Shown here in pieces: positions 18,088 through 27,227 of a stretch of 64,000 bases of DNA (position 1 is its first letter; the number at the start of each line of letters is the position of its first letter). The notes below the pieces were generated by a model that saw only the letters and a program-made list of their open reading frames with translations, made no database searches and had not been told where the DNA came from. The stretch is taken from the NCBI RefSeq assembly GCF_016623465.1, contig NZ_JAEDAJ010000001.1, positions 813,963-877,962 of the forward strand, read 5' to 3'. The stretch is from Brachybacterium halotolerans (GTDB lineage: Bacteria > Actinomycetota > Actinomycetes > Actinomycetales > Dermabacteraceae). The position numbers were made by a program, and so were the translations under genes.

Positions 18088-19285
18088 CCCCGCGCTCGGC
18101 GCCGATCTCTCCGAGGAGCGCCCGCGCGTAGGAGCCGTGCACGGACTCGTCGTCCGAGGGGTGGTAGAGGCCGGCGCGCACGTCCCGCGAGAGCCTCTCG
18201 AGCTCCGAGGTGCGCGAGAAGTGCGCGCCGCCGCTCGCGCGGAGCACCTGGTCGACCGCGCCGATCGCGGCCTCGGTCGCGCGGTGCTTCACGCCCGAGA
18301 GCTGCAGGAACCAGCGCGTCCCGTGGTCCACGGTCCCCGGCCCACCCGTGTCCGTGCCCGTCCCCAGCGCGTCGAGGTCGGCGACCAGCTTCTCGATCTG
18401 CAGCACCGATCCGTCCAGGGCGATCGCCGCGCCGGCGAGGCGACGGCGCACGTCCGGGTCCTCGGCGAGGACGATGCCGCGCGTGGCGCTGCGGCGCCGC
18501 GACGCGATTTGCGTGCCCAGCTCGACGGCGCGTTCGGCCAGTCCCGTGTACACGGACGCCAGGAGCAGCTCGAAGGACCCGAAGATCCCGACCACGAAGG
18601 GGTCGGTGTTGGGTCCGACGGGCGTCCGGTCGATGACGTCCTCGGGCGCGAGGCGGGCGCCGTGCAGGCGGGTGGTGCGCGACTGCGTGGCGCGCATGCC
18701 GTGGGTGTCCCAGTCCTCGAGCGTCTCGACCGCGTCGGTGCGCTCGATCGAGCCGAGGACGAGCGGGAGGTCGACGTCGTCCCCCGGGATCCTCCCGTGC
18801 ACGACCAGCCGGTCCCACACGGGGGCGAGCGAGGTGAAGATCTTCGTGCCCTCGAGCAGGTATCCGCCCTGGCCGTCGCTGCGGGCGACGGTCTGGGAGT
18901 CGAAGAGCATCGCCTCGTTGCCGGGTTCGGAGATGCCGAAGGCGAGGAGGCGTCCCGCGAGCGCGTGCTCGAGGAGCGGATCAGCCCCTTCGGCGCCCAG
19001 GCGATGGGCGTGCAGGGCGGCGCCGGTGATCACGAGGTGCATGTTCATGGCGAGGGCGGTCGCGGGCGCGGCGCCCGCGAGGCGGCGCTGGATGCGGCTC
19101 GCCTCCAGCAGGCTCGCGCCGATCCCGCCGAGCTCGCGGGGCACGAGCAGGCGCAGGTAGCCGAGCTCCCGGAGATCCTCGAGGTCATCGCGGGGGAAGG
19201 TGTTCTCACGGTCGTGGACCGCGGCGCGCTCGCGGAAGCCGCGCAGCAGCGGATCGGGCAGGAGGGCGGCGGCGTCGACGGTCAT
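18083..19285 (-). CDS. Acyl-CoA dehydrogenase family flavoprotein
   Basis: A 400-residue FAD-dependent protein. The N-terminal helical domain has LRELGYLRLLVPRELGGIGA; the middle beta-domain FGISEPGNEAML and GYLLEGTKIFTS, which contact the flavin; the C-terminal helices LSGVKHRATEAAIGAVDQVL and ASGGAHFSRTSELERLSRDVRAG. The latter resembles the DszC/flavin-monooxygenase branch as much as true dehydrogenases, and I could not identify the catalytic glutamate, so fatty-acid oxidation is not certain. TACGGT lies 6 nt before the ATG (leaderless). A 21-bp near-duplicate of its stop-codon region lies just downstream at 18052-18066. Confidence 0.82.
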   Translation of the reverse strand: MTVDAAALLPDPLLRGFRERAAVHDRENTFPRDDLEDLRELGYLRLLVPRELGGIGASLLEASRIQRRLAGAAPATALAMNMHLVITGAALHAHRLGAEGADPLLEHALAGRLLAFGISEPGNEAMLFDSQTVARSDGQGGYLLEGTKIFTSLAPVWDRLVVHGRIPGDDVDLPLVLGSIERTDAVETLEDWDTHGMRATQSRTTRLHGARLAPEDVIDRTPVGPNTDPFVVGIFGSFELLLASVYTGLAERAVELGTQIASRRRSATRGIVLAEDPDVRRRLAGAAIALDGSVLQIEKLVADLDALGTGTDTGGPGTVDHGTRWFLQLSGVKHRATEAAIGAVDQVLRASGGAHFSRTSELERLSRDVRAGLYHPSDDESVHGSYARALLGEIGAERGE

Positions 19286-19314
19286 GGCCCCACCGTAGGC
19301 CAGGCGCGGGCCGC

Positions 19315-20472
19315 TCAGGCCGGGCCCGTGTCCTCGAGGGTCGCGACGACGGCCCGATGGTCCGATGCCTTCCCCGGCGGCACCTCGACGGCGCGCGCGA
19401 CGAGCGGCCCGTGGACCCAGATCCCGTCGATCCTCCGCACCGGGAACACGGCGGGGAACGATCCGCGCACTCCTCGATCCGCAGCCCGACCCGTGCCCGG
19501 GAGCCGCGAGGCCACGGCGGCGACCACGTTCGAGGCCGCGGAGACCACCGCGGTGGTCGCGACGGCGAGCGCCGGCGAGCGCAGCGCGCCCGCGAGGCTC
19601 CTCCACACGCGCCCTGCCGCCGACGCACCACCGATGGCACGGCCCTCCGGGAGGTCCCTGTCCGAGGTGCGGCCGGTACGGCCACCGCCGACCGGGGCCC
19701 GGCCACTCGCCTCGAGGGCCGCGTCGCGCCAGCCCGCGGCGGCGAGCAGGCGCATCTCGGTGGCGCTCTGATCGGCGTTCATGTCTCCGAGCAGCAGCGC
19801 GGGAGGAGCGGTGGCCTCGCCGATTCCCGATCCGTCGACGCCCGATCCGCGCAGGTCCTGTGCCCGCCGGGCCGCGAGCTCGAGGATCCGCCCGATCTGC
19901 GCGCGGCGATGCTCGGGGCGCTCCGTGTCCAGGTGCGTGACGAGGACGGTGAGATCGGGGCTCGCCGGCGCGTCCGCGGGATCGGACCGGTCCCCCGCCG
20001 AAGCGTCCGCGGGGCCGGCCTCGTCCCGCGCCGTGCGCACGCTCGCGCACAGCACGGCGCGCGGTTCGCGCAGCGGCCCGAGGCCGGGAGCGGCGGGCAG
20101 CAGGTGCGTCTCGGACGCGAGGATCCGTCCTCGGGCCAGCAGTGCGACCCCGTACTGGCGCCGGGGCCCGTCGGGGTCCGTCCCCGGGCGGTCGATGGCC
20201 GGCGCGAAGGCCACGTCCATCCCGAGCATCTCGGCGAGCACCCGGGCCTGGTCCTCGCCCGCGGAGCGGCCGCCGAAGGCGACGTCGACCTCCTGCAGGC
20301 CCACGACATCCGCGTCCAGTGCGCGGATCTCCGCCGCGGTGCGCGCGAGGTCGAGGTGGTCGTCGGCCGAGGCGCCGTGATGGATGTTGAAGGTCGCCGC
20401 GCGCAGCGTCCCCGCTCGTCCGGCCTGTCCGCCTCGTCCGCCACGCCCGGTCCGCCCCGCGTGCGCGCTCAT
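19315..20472 (-). CDS. Endonuclease/exonuclease/phosphatase family protein with an unusual insert
   Basis: A 385-residue metal-dependent phosphoesterase of the EEP fold. Catalytic motifs are in order: TFNIHHG (27-33), QEVD (60-63, metal-binding Glu), THLDTE (179-184, catalytic His), GDMN (229-232), RID (347-349) and SDH (370-372). Between GDMN and RID lies a stretch of roughly 75 extra residues containing a hydrophobic helix (about 299-322). The substrate could be a nucleic acid, phospholipid or sugar phosphate. The start ATG overlaps the dnaE stop (TGATG), so the two are translationally coupled, but a role in replication is only a possibility. Confidence 0.85.
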   Translation of the reverse strand: MSAHAGRTGRGGRGGQAGRAGTLRAATFNIHHGASADDHLDLARTAAEIRALDADVVGLQEVDVAFGGRSAGEDQARVLAEMLGMDVAFAPAIDRPGTDPDGPRRQYGVALLARGRILASETHLLPAAPGLGPLREPRAVLCASVRTARDEAGPADASAGDRSDPADAPASPDLTVLVTHLDTERPEHRRAQIGRILELAARRAQDLRGSGVDGSGIGEATAPPALLLGDMNADQSATEMRLLAAAGWRDAALEASGRAPVGGGRTGRTSDRDLPEGRAIGGASAAGRVWRSLAGALRSPALAVATTAVVSAASNVVAAVASRLPGTGRAADRGVRGSFPAVFPVRRIDGIWVHGPLVARAVEVPPGKASDHRAVVATLEDTGPA

Positions 20473-23400
20473 CAGTGCAGGCAGCCGGGGCCCAGCAGAG
20501 CCTTGAGCGAGGCGTAGAGCGCGGCCGACGGCGAGACCGCGAGCCTACGGTCGAGCTCCATGAGCGTGGAGCGTCCGGGCTCCTGGAGCTTCAGCCGCAC
20601 CTCGCTCATGCCGCGGTTGTCCTCGAGCACGCCGCGCAGGTCCTCGGCGATCCGCTGGGTGAAGCGGGCCGCGGGCACGGTGATGATCACGGGGCCGTCG
20701 GTCCCCATCGAGCTGGAGGTGTCGGGGATCGTCATCTCCATGACGCGCATCTCGGGCATGCCCTTGGAGGTGTCGACGCGGCCCTTCATGGAGACCACGA
20801 GGTCCTCGGCGAGCTCGGTCGCGACGGTCTGGTAGGTGGTCGGGAACAGCAGGCAGTCGATCGCACCCTCGAGGTCCTCGACCGTGGCGATCGCCCACAT
20901 GTCGCCCTTCTTGGTGGTCTTCCGCTGCAGGCCCGTGATGAGGCCGGCGATCGTGACCATCGTGCCGTCCTCGATCGCGCCGTCGTCCGCCAGGGAGCTG
21001 ATCGTGGTCGTCGAGTTCTGGGCGATGATGTGCTCGAGCCCGTGCAGCGGGTGGTCCGAGACGTACAGGCCCAGCATGTTGCGCTCGAAGGCGAGCTTCT
21101 CCTTGCGGTCCCACTCGGGGACCTCGGGGATCGTGATGGTCGCCGAGGACCCGGAGGCCTCGTCGCCGTCCTCCCCGCCGCCGAAGAGGTCGGAGCCGAA
21201 CAGGTCGTACTGGCCCTGGGCCTCCTTGCGCTTGACGCCGACGACGGAGTCCACGGCGTCCTCGTGGATGAGGACGAGGGAGCGGCGGTTGGCGCCCAGG
21301 GAGTCGAAGGCGCCGCCCTTGATGAGGGACTCGATGGTGCGCTTGTTGCACACGGTGAGCGGGACCTTGTCCAGGAAGTCGGTGAAGGACGTGAAGGCGC
21401 CCTTCTCCTCGCGGGCCTGCAGGATCGCCTCGACGACGTTCGCGCCCACGTTGCGGATCGCGGAGAGCCCGAAGCGGATGTCGTCGCCGACGGCCGAGAA
21501 GTACATGTCGGACTCGTTGACGTCCGGGGGCAGCACGGTGATGCCGTGGTGGCGGCAGTCGCCGAGGTAGAAGCCGAGGCGGTCGCGGTTCTCCTGGGTG
21601 GAGGTGAGCAGGGCCGCCATGTACTCGGTCGGGAAGTGCGCTTTGAGGTAGGCCGTCCAGTAGGAGACCACGCCGTAGGCGGCGGAGTGCGACTTGTTGA
21701 ACGCGTAGTCCGCGAAGGGCAGCAGCGTGTCCCAGAGGGCCTTGATGGCGGCGGCGGAGTAGCCGCGCTCCTTCATGCCTGCCTCGAAGGAGACGTACTG
21801 CTTGTCCAGCTCCGCCTTCTTCTTCTTGCCCATCGCGCGGCGCAGGATGTCGGCCTCGCCGAGCGAGTACCCGGCGACCTTCTGGGCGATCTGCATGACC
21901 TGCTCCTGATAGACGATCAGGCCGTAGGTCTCGGCGAGGACCTCCTGCAGGGGCTCCTCGAGCTCGGGATGGATGGGGGTGATGTCCTGCAGCCCGTTCT
22001 TGCGCAGGGCGTAGTTCGTGTGCGAGTTCATGCCCATCGGGCCCGGGCGGTAGAGCGCGCCGAGCGCGGAGATGTCGCCGAACTTGTCGGGCTTCATCTG
22101 CCGGCAGAGCTCTCGGTAGCCGGCGGAGTCGAACTGGAACACGCCCGCGGTGTCGCCGCGCTGGAGCAGGGTGTACGGGGCGGGATCGTCGAACTCGAGG
22201 ATCTCCAGGTCCGGGGCGGTCTTCCCGTTCTTCCCGATGTTGTCGAGCGCGTCGGAGACGATCGTGAGGTTGCGCAGCCCCAGGAAGTCCATCTTCAGCA
22301 GCCCGAGCGCCTCGCACTCGGGGTACTCGAACTGGGTGATGACCTGGCCGTCCGAGGGGCGGCGCATGATCGGGATGATGTCCGTCAGGGTGTGGCTGGA
22401 CATGATGATCCCGCAGGCGTGCACGCCCCAGCCGCGGGCCAGTCCCTCGACGCCCTTGGCGATCTCCAGGACGCGCTGGGCGTCGGGGTTCTCGTCGACG
22501 ACGCGGCGGAACTCACCGGCCTCGGCATAGCGCTTGTGCTCGGGGTCGTGGATGCCCGAGAGCGGGATGTCCTTGCCCATGACCGAGGGCGGCAGGGCCT
22601 TGGAGAGCATGTCGCCCATCGCGTACGGGTAGCCCAGCACGCGCGAGGCGTCCTTGAGGGAGTTCTTCGTCTTCATGACGCCGAAGGTCACCAGCTGGGA
22701 GACCTTGTCGTCCCCGTACTTGCGGGTCACGTACTCGATGACCTCGCCGCGGCGACGATCATCGAAGTCGACGTCGAAGTCGGGCATGGAGACGCGGTCG
22801 GGGTTCAGGAAGCGCTCGAACAGCAGGCCGTGCTCGAGGGGGTTGAGGTCGGTGATGCGCATGGCGTAGGCGACCATCGAGCCTGCGCCCGATCCTCGGC
22901 CCGGCCCCACGCGGATCCCGTTCTCCTTGGCCCACTTGATGAAGTCGGAGACGACGAGGAAGTAGCCCGGGAAGCCCATCTGGGTGATGATCCCGGTCTC
23001 GTACTCGGCCTGCTTCTTCACGTCGTCCGGGATGCCCTGCGGGAAGCGGTACTCGAGCCCCCGCTGGACCTCCTTGATGAACCACGAGTGCTCGTCCTCG
23101 CCGGGCGGGCAGGGGAAGACGGGCATGAAGTTCGCGCCCTCGGCGGTCGTCGTGAAGGAGACCTCGCACATCTCGGCGATCTTCAGGGTGTTGTCGCAGG
23201 CCTCGGGCAGCTCGCGGAACAGCTCGCGCATCTCGCGGGCGGACTTCAGGTAGTACCCGGAGCCGCCGAACTTGAAGCGCCCGGGAGTGTCGAAGGTGGA
23301 GCCTGAGTTGATGCACAGCAGGGCGTCCTGGATCTTCGCGTCCTCCTCCGTGACGTAGTGGAGGTCGTTGGTCGCCAGCAGTGGGGCTCCGATGTGCTTC

Positions 23401-24035
23401 GAGAGCTCGATGAGCTCCTTGGTCACGCGCTTCTCGAGATCGAGGCCGTGGTCCATGAGCTCGACGAAGTAGTTCTCCTTGCCGAACATGTCCTGGAACT
23501 CGCCGGCGGCCTTCACCGCCTCGTCCCACTGGCCCAGGCGGAGGCGGGTCTGCACCTCGCCCGAGGGGCAGCCGGTGGAGGCGATCAGACCCCCCGAGTA
23601 CTTCTGCAGGATCTCGCGGTCCATGCGCGGCCACTTGCCCATCTGCCCGTCGAGCGAGGCCTCCGAGGCCAGGCGGAACAGGTTGTGCATGCCCTCGGTC
23701 GAGCGCGAGAGCAGGGTGAGGTGCGTGTAGGCGCCGCGGGCGGAGACGTCGTCCCCGGCCTCCTGCTGGGCCTTCGTGCCCCACTGCACGCGGGTGCGGT
23801 CGTGACGGCTGGTCCCCGGGGTCACGTAGGCCTCGACGCCGATGATCGGCTTCACGCCGGCGGCCGTCGCGGTCTTGTAGAACTCGTAGGCGCCGAACAC
23901 GTATCCGTGGTCGGTGATGGCGATGGCCTTCTGGTCCTGGCGGACCACCTCGTCGATGAGTTTGTCGACCTTCGCGGCCCCGTCCAGCAACGAGTAGTCG
24001 GTATGGACGTGGAGGTGAACGAAGTCGTCGGCCAT
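20472..24035 (-). CDS. dnaE: DNA polymerase III alpha subunit
   Basis: The replicative polymerase subunit, 1187 residues, DnaE1-like. The N-terminal PHP domain begins with HLHVHTDYSLLDG, retaining the His residues used for metal binding. The palm carries GPGRGSGAGS and the catalytic Asp motif PDFDVDFDD near residue 417, then the finger domain (FNKSHSAAYGVVSYWTAYLK), the helix-hairpin-helix region and an OB-fold (MVTIAGLITGLQRKTTKKGD). The length suits the standard type. The ATG at 24035 has GGAG close upstream, and TACGCT 7 nt before the ATG could be a -10. It is coupled to the EEP gene. The strand opposes the GC-rich spacer of 543 bp upstream. Confidence 0.97.
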   Translation of the reverse strand: MADDFVHLHVHTDYSLLDGAAKVDKLIDEVVRQDQKAIAITDHGYVFGAYEFYKTATAAGVKPIIGVEAYVTPGTSRHDRTRVQWGTKAQQEAGDDVSARGAYTHLTLLSRSTEGMHNLFRLASEASLDGQMGKWPRMDREILQKYSGGLIASTGCPSGEVQTRLRLGQWDEAVKAAGEFQDMFGKENYFVELMDHGLDLEKRVTKELIELSKHIGAPLLATNDLHYVTEEDAKIQDALLCINSGSTFDTPGRFKFGGSGYYLKSAREMRELFRELPEACDNTLKIAEMCEVSFTTTAEGANFMPVFPCPPGEDEHSWFIKEVQRGLEYRFPQGIPDDVKKQAEYETGIITQMGFPGYFLVVSDFIKWAKENGIRVGPGRGSGAGSMVAYAMRITDLNPLEHGLLFERFLNPDRVSMPDFDVDFDDRRRGEVIEYVTRKYGDDKVSQLVTFGVMKTKNSLKDASRVLGYPYAMGDMLSKALPPSVMGKDIPLSGIHDPEHKRYAEAGEFRRVVDENPDAQRVLEIAKGVEGLARGWGVHACGIIMSSHTLTDIIPIMRRPSDGQVITQFEYPECEALGLLKMDFLGLRNLTIVSDALDNIGKNGKTAPDLEILEFDDPAPYTLLQRGDTAGVFQFDSAGYRELCRQMKPDKFGDISALGALYRPGPMGMNSHTNYALRKNGLQDITPIHPELEEPLQEVLAETYGLIVYQEQVMQIAQKVAGYSLGEADILRRAMGKKKKAELDKQYVSFEAGMKERGYSAAAIKALWDTLLPFADYAFNKSHSAAYGVVSYWTAYLKAHFPTEYMAALLTSTQENRDRLGFYLGDCRHHGITVLPPDVNESDMYFSAVGDDIRFGLSAIRNVGANVVEAILQAREEKGAFTSFTDFLDKVPLTVCNKRTIESLIKGGAFDSLGANRRSLVLIHEDAVDSVVGVKRKEAQGQYDLFGSDLFGGGEDGDEASGSSATITIPEVPEWDRKEKLAFERNMLGLYVSDHPLHGLEHIIAQNSTTTISSLADDGAIEDGTMVTIAGLITGLQRKTTKKGDMWAIATVEDLEGAIDCLLFPTTYQTVATELAEDLVVSMKGRVDTSKGMPEMRVMEMTIPDTSSSMGTDGPVIITVPAARFTQRIAEDLRGVLEDNRGMSEVRLKLQEPGRSTLMELDRRLAVSPSAALYASLKALLGPGCLH

Positions 24036-24258
24036 GCGCTCCAGCGTACTGGTGAGGGCCGACGGACGGGCCGTCCCGATGGGCCTCGGAAGGGTCGGGG
24101 AGGTCACCCCGGCGCGTCGGGCGCGTCGGGAATGCGGGCGCGGTTCCGGGCGTTCGCGGCGGGCGTCCGGGGGGGGCGGCGCGGTCGACGCTCCGGGGGG
24201 GGTCGACGCTCCGGGGCCCTGCCTGTCCCCTGTGTCCTGTGCCCTGCCTCCGACCCCG

Positions 24259-24350
24259 GGCCACCGGCCACCGGTCACCAGTCACCGGTCACCGGCCACG
24301 TGTCACCGGGCACGGGACACGGGTCACCGGTCACCGGCCACGGGCCACCC
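24259..24350. repeat. Heptanucleotide tandem array
   Basis: About 13 consecutive 7-bp units, consensus GTCACCG with variants GCCACCG, GACACGG and GCCACGG. The units are imperfect but in phase throughout. No reading frame of note uses it. Confidence 0.8.
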
Positions 24351-24406
24351 GGCAACGACAACGGCCGGCGGTACGAGCCGCGGGCCACCGGTCCCGCTGT
24401 CACCGA

Positions 24407-24465
24407 CCGGCGTATACCGGACCTCTCTGCCATATATGCCAGAGAGGTCGCACCGGCGCCGGTGC
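24407..24465. repeat. Three adjacent palindromes
   Basis: 24407-24420 is an imperfect palindrome centred on GTATAC. 24420-24449 is a 30-nt palindrome with 14 of 15 pairs (arm GACCTCTCTG, centre CATATATG). 24450-24465 is a perfect 16-nt palindrome (GCACCGGCGCCGGTGC). They lie 114 nt past the stop of the unknown gene and about 370 nt before dnaE. They may be a terminator or an operator. Confidence 0.75.
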
Positions 24466-24578
24466 GCGACAACTCGGGCGCGTCCGACAGTCCGCTCGCC
24501 GGGCGGAGCCGTCGGCCCGGGCACCGGCGTCGACGTCGGCACCGGCGTCGGGTGTCCCCGTCGACCCACCCGCCGGGC

Positions 24579-25406
24579 TCACCCGTCGGACGGCCTCCCC
24601 GCGCTCCCGTCGTCCCCAGCCGCCCCGCCCTCCTCATCCGTCCCGCTCTGCTCAGCGGTCCTGCTCTGCTCAGCGGTGCCGTCCTCCTCGGCCTCCTGCT
24701 CGCGGCGCATGCCGGTGAGCAGCTGGTCGAGGTAGTCGTGGACGTCCTCGTAGCTGAGGTGGCGCTCGTCGCGGCGGGGCGGGATGCCGCCCACGAAGGC
24801 GCCGCCGTGCCAGGCCATCGAGTCGTCGGGCAGGGTGGGATCGTCGTCGCGCCAGAGGTCCAGCGGGATGGAGTGGGCGGCGAGGTCGCGGGCGATCTCG
24901 TCGGCCTTCGCGGGATCGCCCGAGCGCTGCATGACCTGCATCAGCAGGGACTGGGCGGCCCAGGCGGAGGCCTCGTCGCCGCCGGGATCCACGGACTCCT
25001 GGACGAGGCCCAGGAAGCTCGCGGCCAGATCGTCCTCGCGGTTCTCGTAGAGGTTTTTGGCCACGCGCAGGGCGATCCTGGGCACGTCCTCGCGCTGCTC
25101 CCAGAGCGCGGCCGCGCCGAGCAGCGCCATGCCCGTGCCCGTGGGGAACTCGGGGTCCATGGCGATCGCCGAGCGCGGCATGCGGCCCGCGCGCCGGTCG
25201 TCGTCGGCCTCGAGGAAGGCGCGGCCGGCCTCGCTGATGGCCTGGTGCATGCGCTCCTCGTCGTGGAGGACCACTTCGGCATCGGCCGGATCCAGCCCCA
25301 GCAGCCGGGCCACACGGCCGACGGGGAAGCCGGGCCTCGCGAGCGCGCGCTCATGGGGAGGGATCAGGGATGTGCCCGCGTCGGGGTCGGGTCGCTCCTC
25401 GCTCAT
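24579..25406 (-). CDS. Conserved hypothetical helical protein
   Basis: A 275-residue protein, mostly alpha-helical, with stretches resembling helical repeats (AAALWEQREDVPRIALRVAKNL; SAWAAQSLLMQVMQRSGDPAKA). The C-terminal 45 residues are acidic and repetitive (GTAEQSRTAEQSGTDEE). There is no signal peptide, membrane helix or catalytic motif I can recognise. The ATG at 25406 is preceded by TACGGT exactly 6 nt upstream (leaderless pattern), although CGAGG could also serve as a weak ribosome site. It lies between rluD and dnaE on the same strand. No function is assigned. Confidence 0.65.
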   Translation of the reverse strand: MSEERPDPDAGTSLIPPHERALARPGFPVGRVARLLGLDPADAEVVLHDEERMHQAISEAGRAFLEADDDRRAGRMPRSAIAMDPEFPTGTGMALLGAAALWEQREDVPRIALRVAKNLYENREDDLAASFLGLVQESVDPGGDEASAWAAQSLLMQVMQRSGDPAKADEIARDLAAHSIPLDLWRDDDPTLPDDSMAWHGGAFVGGIPPRRDERHLSYEDVHDYLDQLLTGMRREQEAEEDGTAEQSRTAEQSGTDEEGGAAGDDGSAGRPSDG

Positions 25407-25524
25407 GCCTCGACCGTACAGGCCTCGGTGACCCGCACCCGGCATCGGTCCGCTCCGGCGGAGGCGGTGCTCACAGGCGCTCTGACTGCGGGCGCGACGC
25501 GCATCGACGACGGACGCGAGAGGC

Positions 25525-26454
25525 TCAGGCGCCCTCGCGCAGGGCGTCCAGCGCGTGCTGGAGGTCGGCGGGATAGCGCGAGGTGAAGGTGACCTGCTCC
25601 CGGGTCACGGGGTGCAGGAAGGAGAGCTCCATGGCGTGCAGCCATTGCCGCTCGAGGCCGATGCGCGCCGCGAGCGTCGGGTCCGAGCCATAGAGGGGGT
25701 CCCCGACCAGCGGGTGCCGCATGGCTGAGAAGTGCACGCGGATCTGGTGGGTGCGCCCGGTCTCGAGGCGCACCTCGCAGAGCGCCGCGCCGGGCAGCTC
25801 CTCCATCACGTCGTAGTGCGTGACCGAGGGCTTGCCGTCGCGCAGCACGGCGAACTTGTAGTGATGGTTCGGCGAGCGCCCGATGGGCGAGTCGATCGTG
25901 CCCTGCGGCGGCACCGGCCGCCCCTGGCACAGCGCGTGGTAGGTCTTGGAGACCTCGCGGGCGCGGAAGGCATCCTTGAGCACGGTGTAGGCGCGCTCGG
26001 TGCGGGCGACGACCATGAGGCCGCTCGTGCCCACGTCCAGGCGGGAGACGATTCCGCGCCGCTCGGGGTCGCCCGAGGTCACAATGCTCACGCCCGCGCC
26101 GGCGAGGTGCCCGAGGACCGTCGGCCCGCTCCAGCCCGCGCTGGGGTGGGCGGCCACGCCCACGGGCTTGTCGATCACCACGATGTCGTCGTCCTGGTGC
26201 ACCAGCCCCATGCCCTCGACGATGCTCGGGCGCACCTCGAGAGGCGGAGCCTCCTGCGGGATGCGCACGGTGAGCATCGCGCCGGGCTCCAGGCGGGTCG
26301 AGCGCGCAGGCATCGCGCCGTCCACCTCGACCTCGCCGGCCATCACGAGGTCCGCGGCGCGCGTGCGCGAGAGTCCGAACAGACGGGCGATGCCGACGTC
26401 CACGCGCTCACCCGCGAGACCGTCGGGGACGGGGACGGTGCGCTCCTCGCTCAT
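25525..26454 (-). CDS. rluD: RluA/RluD-family 23S rRNA pseudouridine synthase
   Basis: Converts specific uridines in RNA, most likely 23S rRNA, to pseudouridine. The 309 residues have an N-terminal S4 RNA-binding domain ([21 protein letters not shown], about 16-75) and a catalytic domain with [17 protein letters not shown]; the Asp of RLD is the nucleophile. Motif [15 protein letters not shown] and the later [14 protein letters not shown] are intact. Ser replaces the usual His before RLD, which is common. The ATG overlaps the lspA stop (ATGA), so it is coupled to lspA. The exact target position is not known. Confidence 0.92.
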   Translation of the reverse strand: MSEERTVPVPDGLAGERVDVGIARLFGLSRTRAADLVMAGEVEVDGAMPARSTRLEPGAMLTVRIPQEAPPLEVRPSIVEGMGLVHQDDDIVVIDKPVGVAAHPSAGWSGPTVLGHLAGAGVSIVTSGDPERRGIVSRLDVGTSGLMVVARTERAYTVLKDAFRAREVSKTYHALCQGRPVPPQGTIDSPIGRSPNHHYKFAVLRDGKPSVTHYDVMEELPGAALCEVRLETGRTHQIRVHFSAMRHPLVGDPLYGSDPTLAARIGLERQWLHAMELSFLHPVTREQVTFTSRYPADLQHALDALREGA

Positions 26455-27227
26455 CGCGGCGGCTCCTGGGAGGTCGGGTCGGCAGGGGCAGTCGGGTCGG
26501 CGGTCGCGTCCGGGCCGGCGGAGGCGGTCGGATCGGCGGTCGCGTCCGGGCCGACGGGGGTGGCCGGGTCGGCGGGCGCGGCCGGGTCGTCGGAGCCGGC
26601 CGCGATCTCGGCGGCCGACGGGTTCGCGGGGCGGCCGATCAGTCCCAGCAGCACGACGAGCAGGGCGCCGCCGGTGACGCCCATGTCGGCGACGTTGAAG
26701 ATCGGCCAATGCGGCAGCTGCAGGAAGTCGACGACCCAGCCGGTGAAGGGGCCGGGGGCCCGCAGCAGCCGGTCGTGGATGTTCCCGAGCGCTCCGCCGA
26801 GCACGAGGCCGAGGGCGATCGCGTAGGGACGCGAGCGCACCGAGCGCAGGGCGAACACCACCACGGCGACGGCGATCACGATCTGGACGATCGTCACCAC
26901 GGGAGTGATGCCCGAGCCCATCCCCCAGGCCGCGCCCGAGTTGTACAGCAGGTTCAGCTGCAGGATCTCGCCGAGCAGCGGCTGCGGGGTGAGCGGTGCG
27001 AGGTGCGCCTCCGCCCAGTGCTTGGTGACCTGGTCGAGGATCAGGATGACCGCGGCGACCACCACGACGACGATCAGGGTGGTCGTGCGGGTGATGCCCC
27101 GCAGCCCGCTGCCCCCGACCTCGCCGGAGACCGTCGAACGGCGGCGGGCGGCCGCCCCCCCCGGGGGGGGGGGCCCCCCCCCCGGGGCGCCCCCCCCCCC
27201 CCCCGACTCGGTGGATCTGCGGCTCAC
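26451..27227 (-). CDS. lspA: Lipoprotein signal peptidase with homopolymer-encoded N-terminal extension
   Basis: A membrane aspartyl peptidase that cleaves the signal peptide of prolipoproteins. The core has four membrane helices, with GNIHDRLL and IFNVADM carrying the two catalytic Asp residues. The C-terminal tail is a Pro/Ala/Asp repeat (DATADPTA twice). The likely GTG start at 27227 overlaps the divIVA stop (GTGA). In the first 35 codons are long G and C runs (27155-27204) encoding poly-Gly and poly-Pro; the frame is open through all of them in this sequence. No good start codon exists between the runs and helix 1, so any change of run length not divisible by three would abolish LspA made from this start. 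Confidence 0.88.
   Translation of the reverse strand: MSRRSTESGGGGGAPGGGPPPPGGAAARRRSTVSGEVGGSGLRGITRTTTLIVVVVVAAVILILDQVTKHWAEAHLAPLTPQPLLGEILQLNLLYNSGAAWGMGSGITPVVTIVQIVIAVAVVVFALRSVRSRPYAIALGLVLGGALGNIHDRLLRAPGPFTGWVVDFLQLPHWPIFNVADMGVTGGALLVVLLGLIGRPANPSAAEIAAGSDDPAAPADPATPVGPDATADPTASAGPDATADPTAPADPTSQEPPR
27155..27204. repeat. Consecutive G/C homopolymer tracts inside lspA
   Basis: On the plus strand: C8 (27155-27162), G11 (27163-27173), C10 (27174-27183), GGGGCG, then C15 (27190-27204). These lie within the 5' coding end of lspA just after the divIVA stop. Such runs are slippage-prone and also hard to sequence, so their lengths should be treated as uncertain. Confidence 0.9.

Larger units (their letters stand above)
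24036..24578. other. Large repetitive spacer upstream of dnaE
   Basis: A 543-bp stretch without a supported gene. It holds, in order, the dnaE promoter region, an imperfect G-run segment (24165-24215), a 7-bp tandem array (24259-24350), and three adjacent palindromes (24407-24465). GC-rich sequence continues to the stop of the neighbouring gene. Confidence 0.7.

Noticed and set aside
24259-24350. Possible CRISPR array
   Set aside because: Units are only 7 bp, directly adjacent with no spacers, and no cas gene is near.
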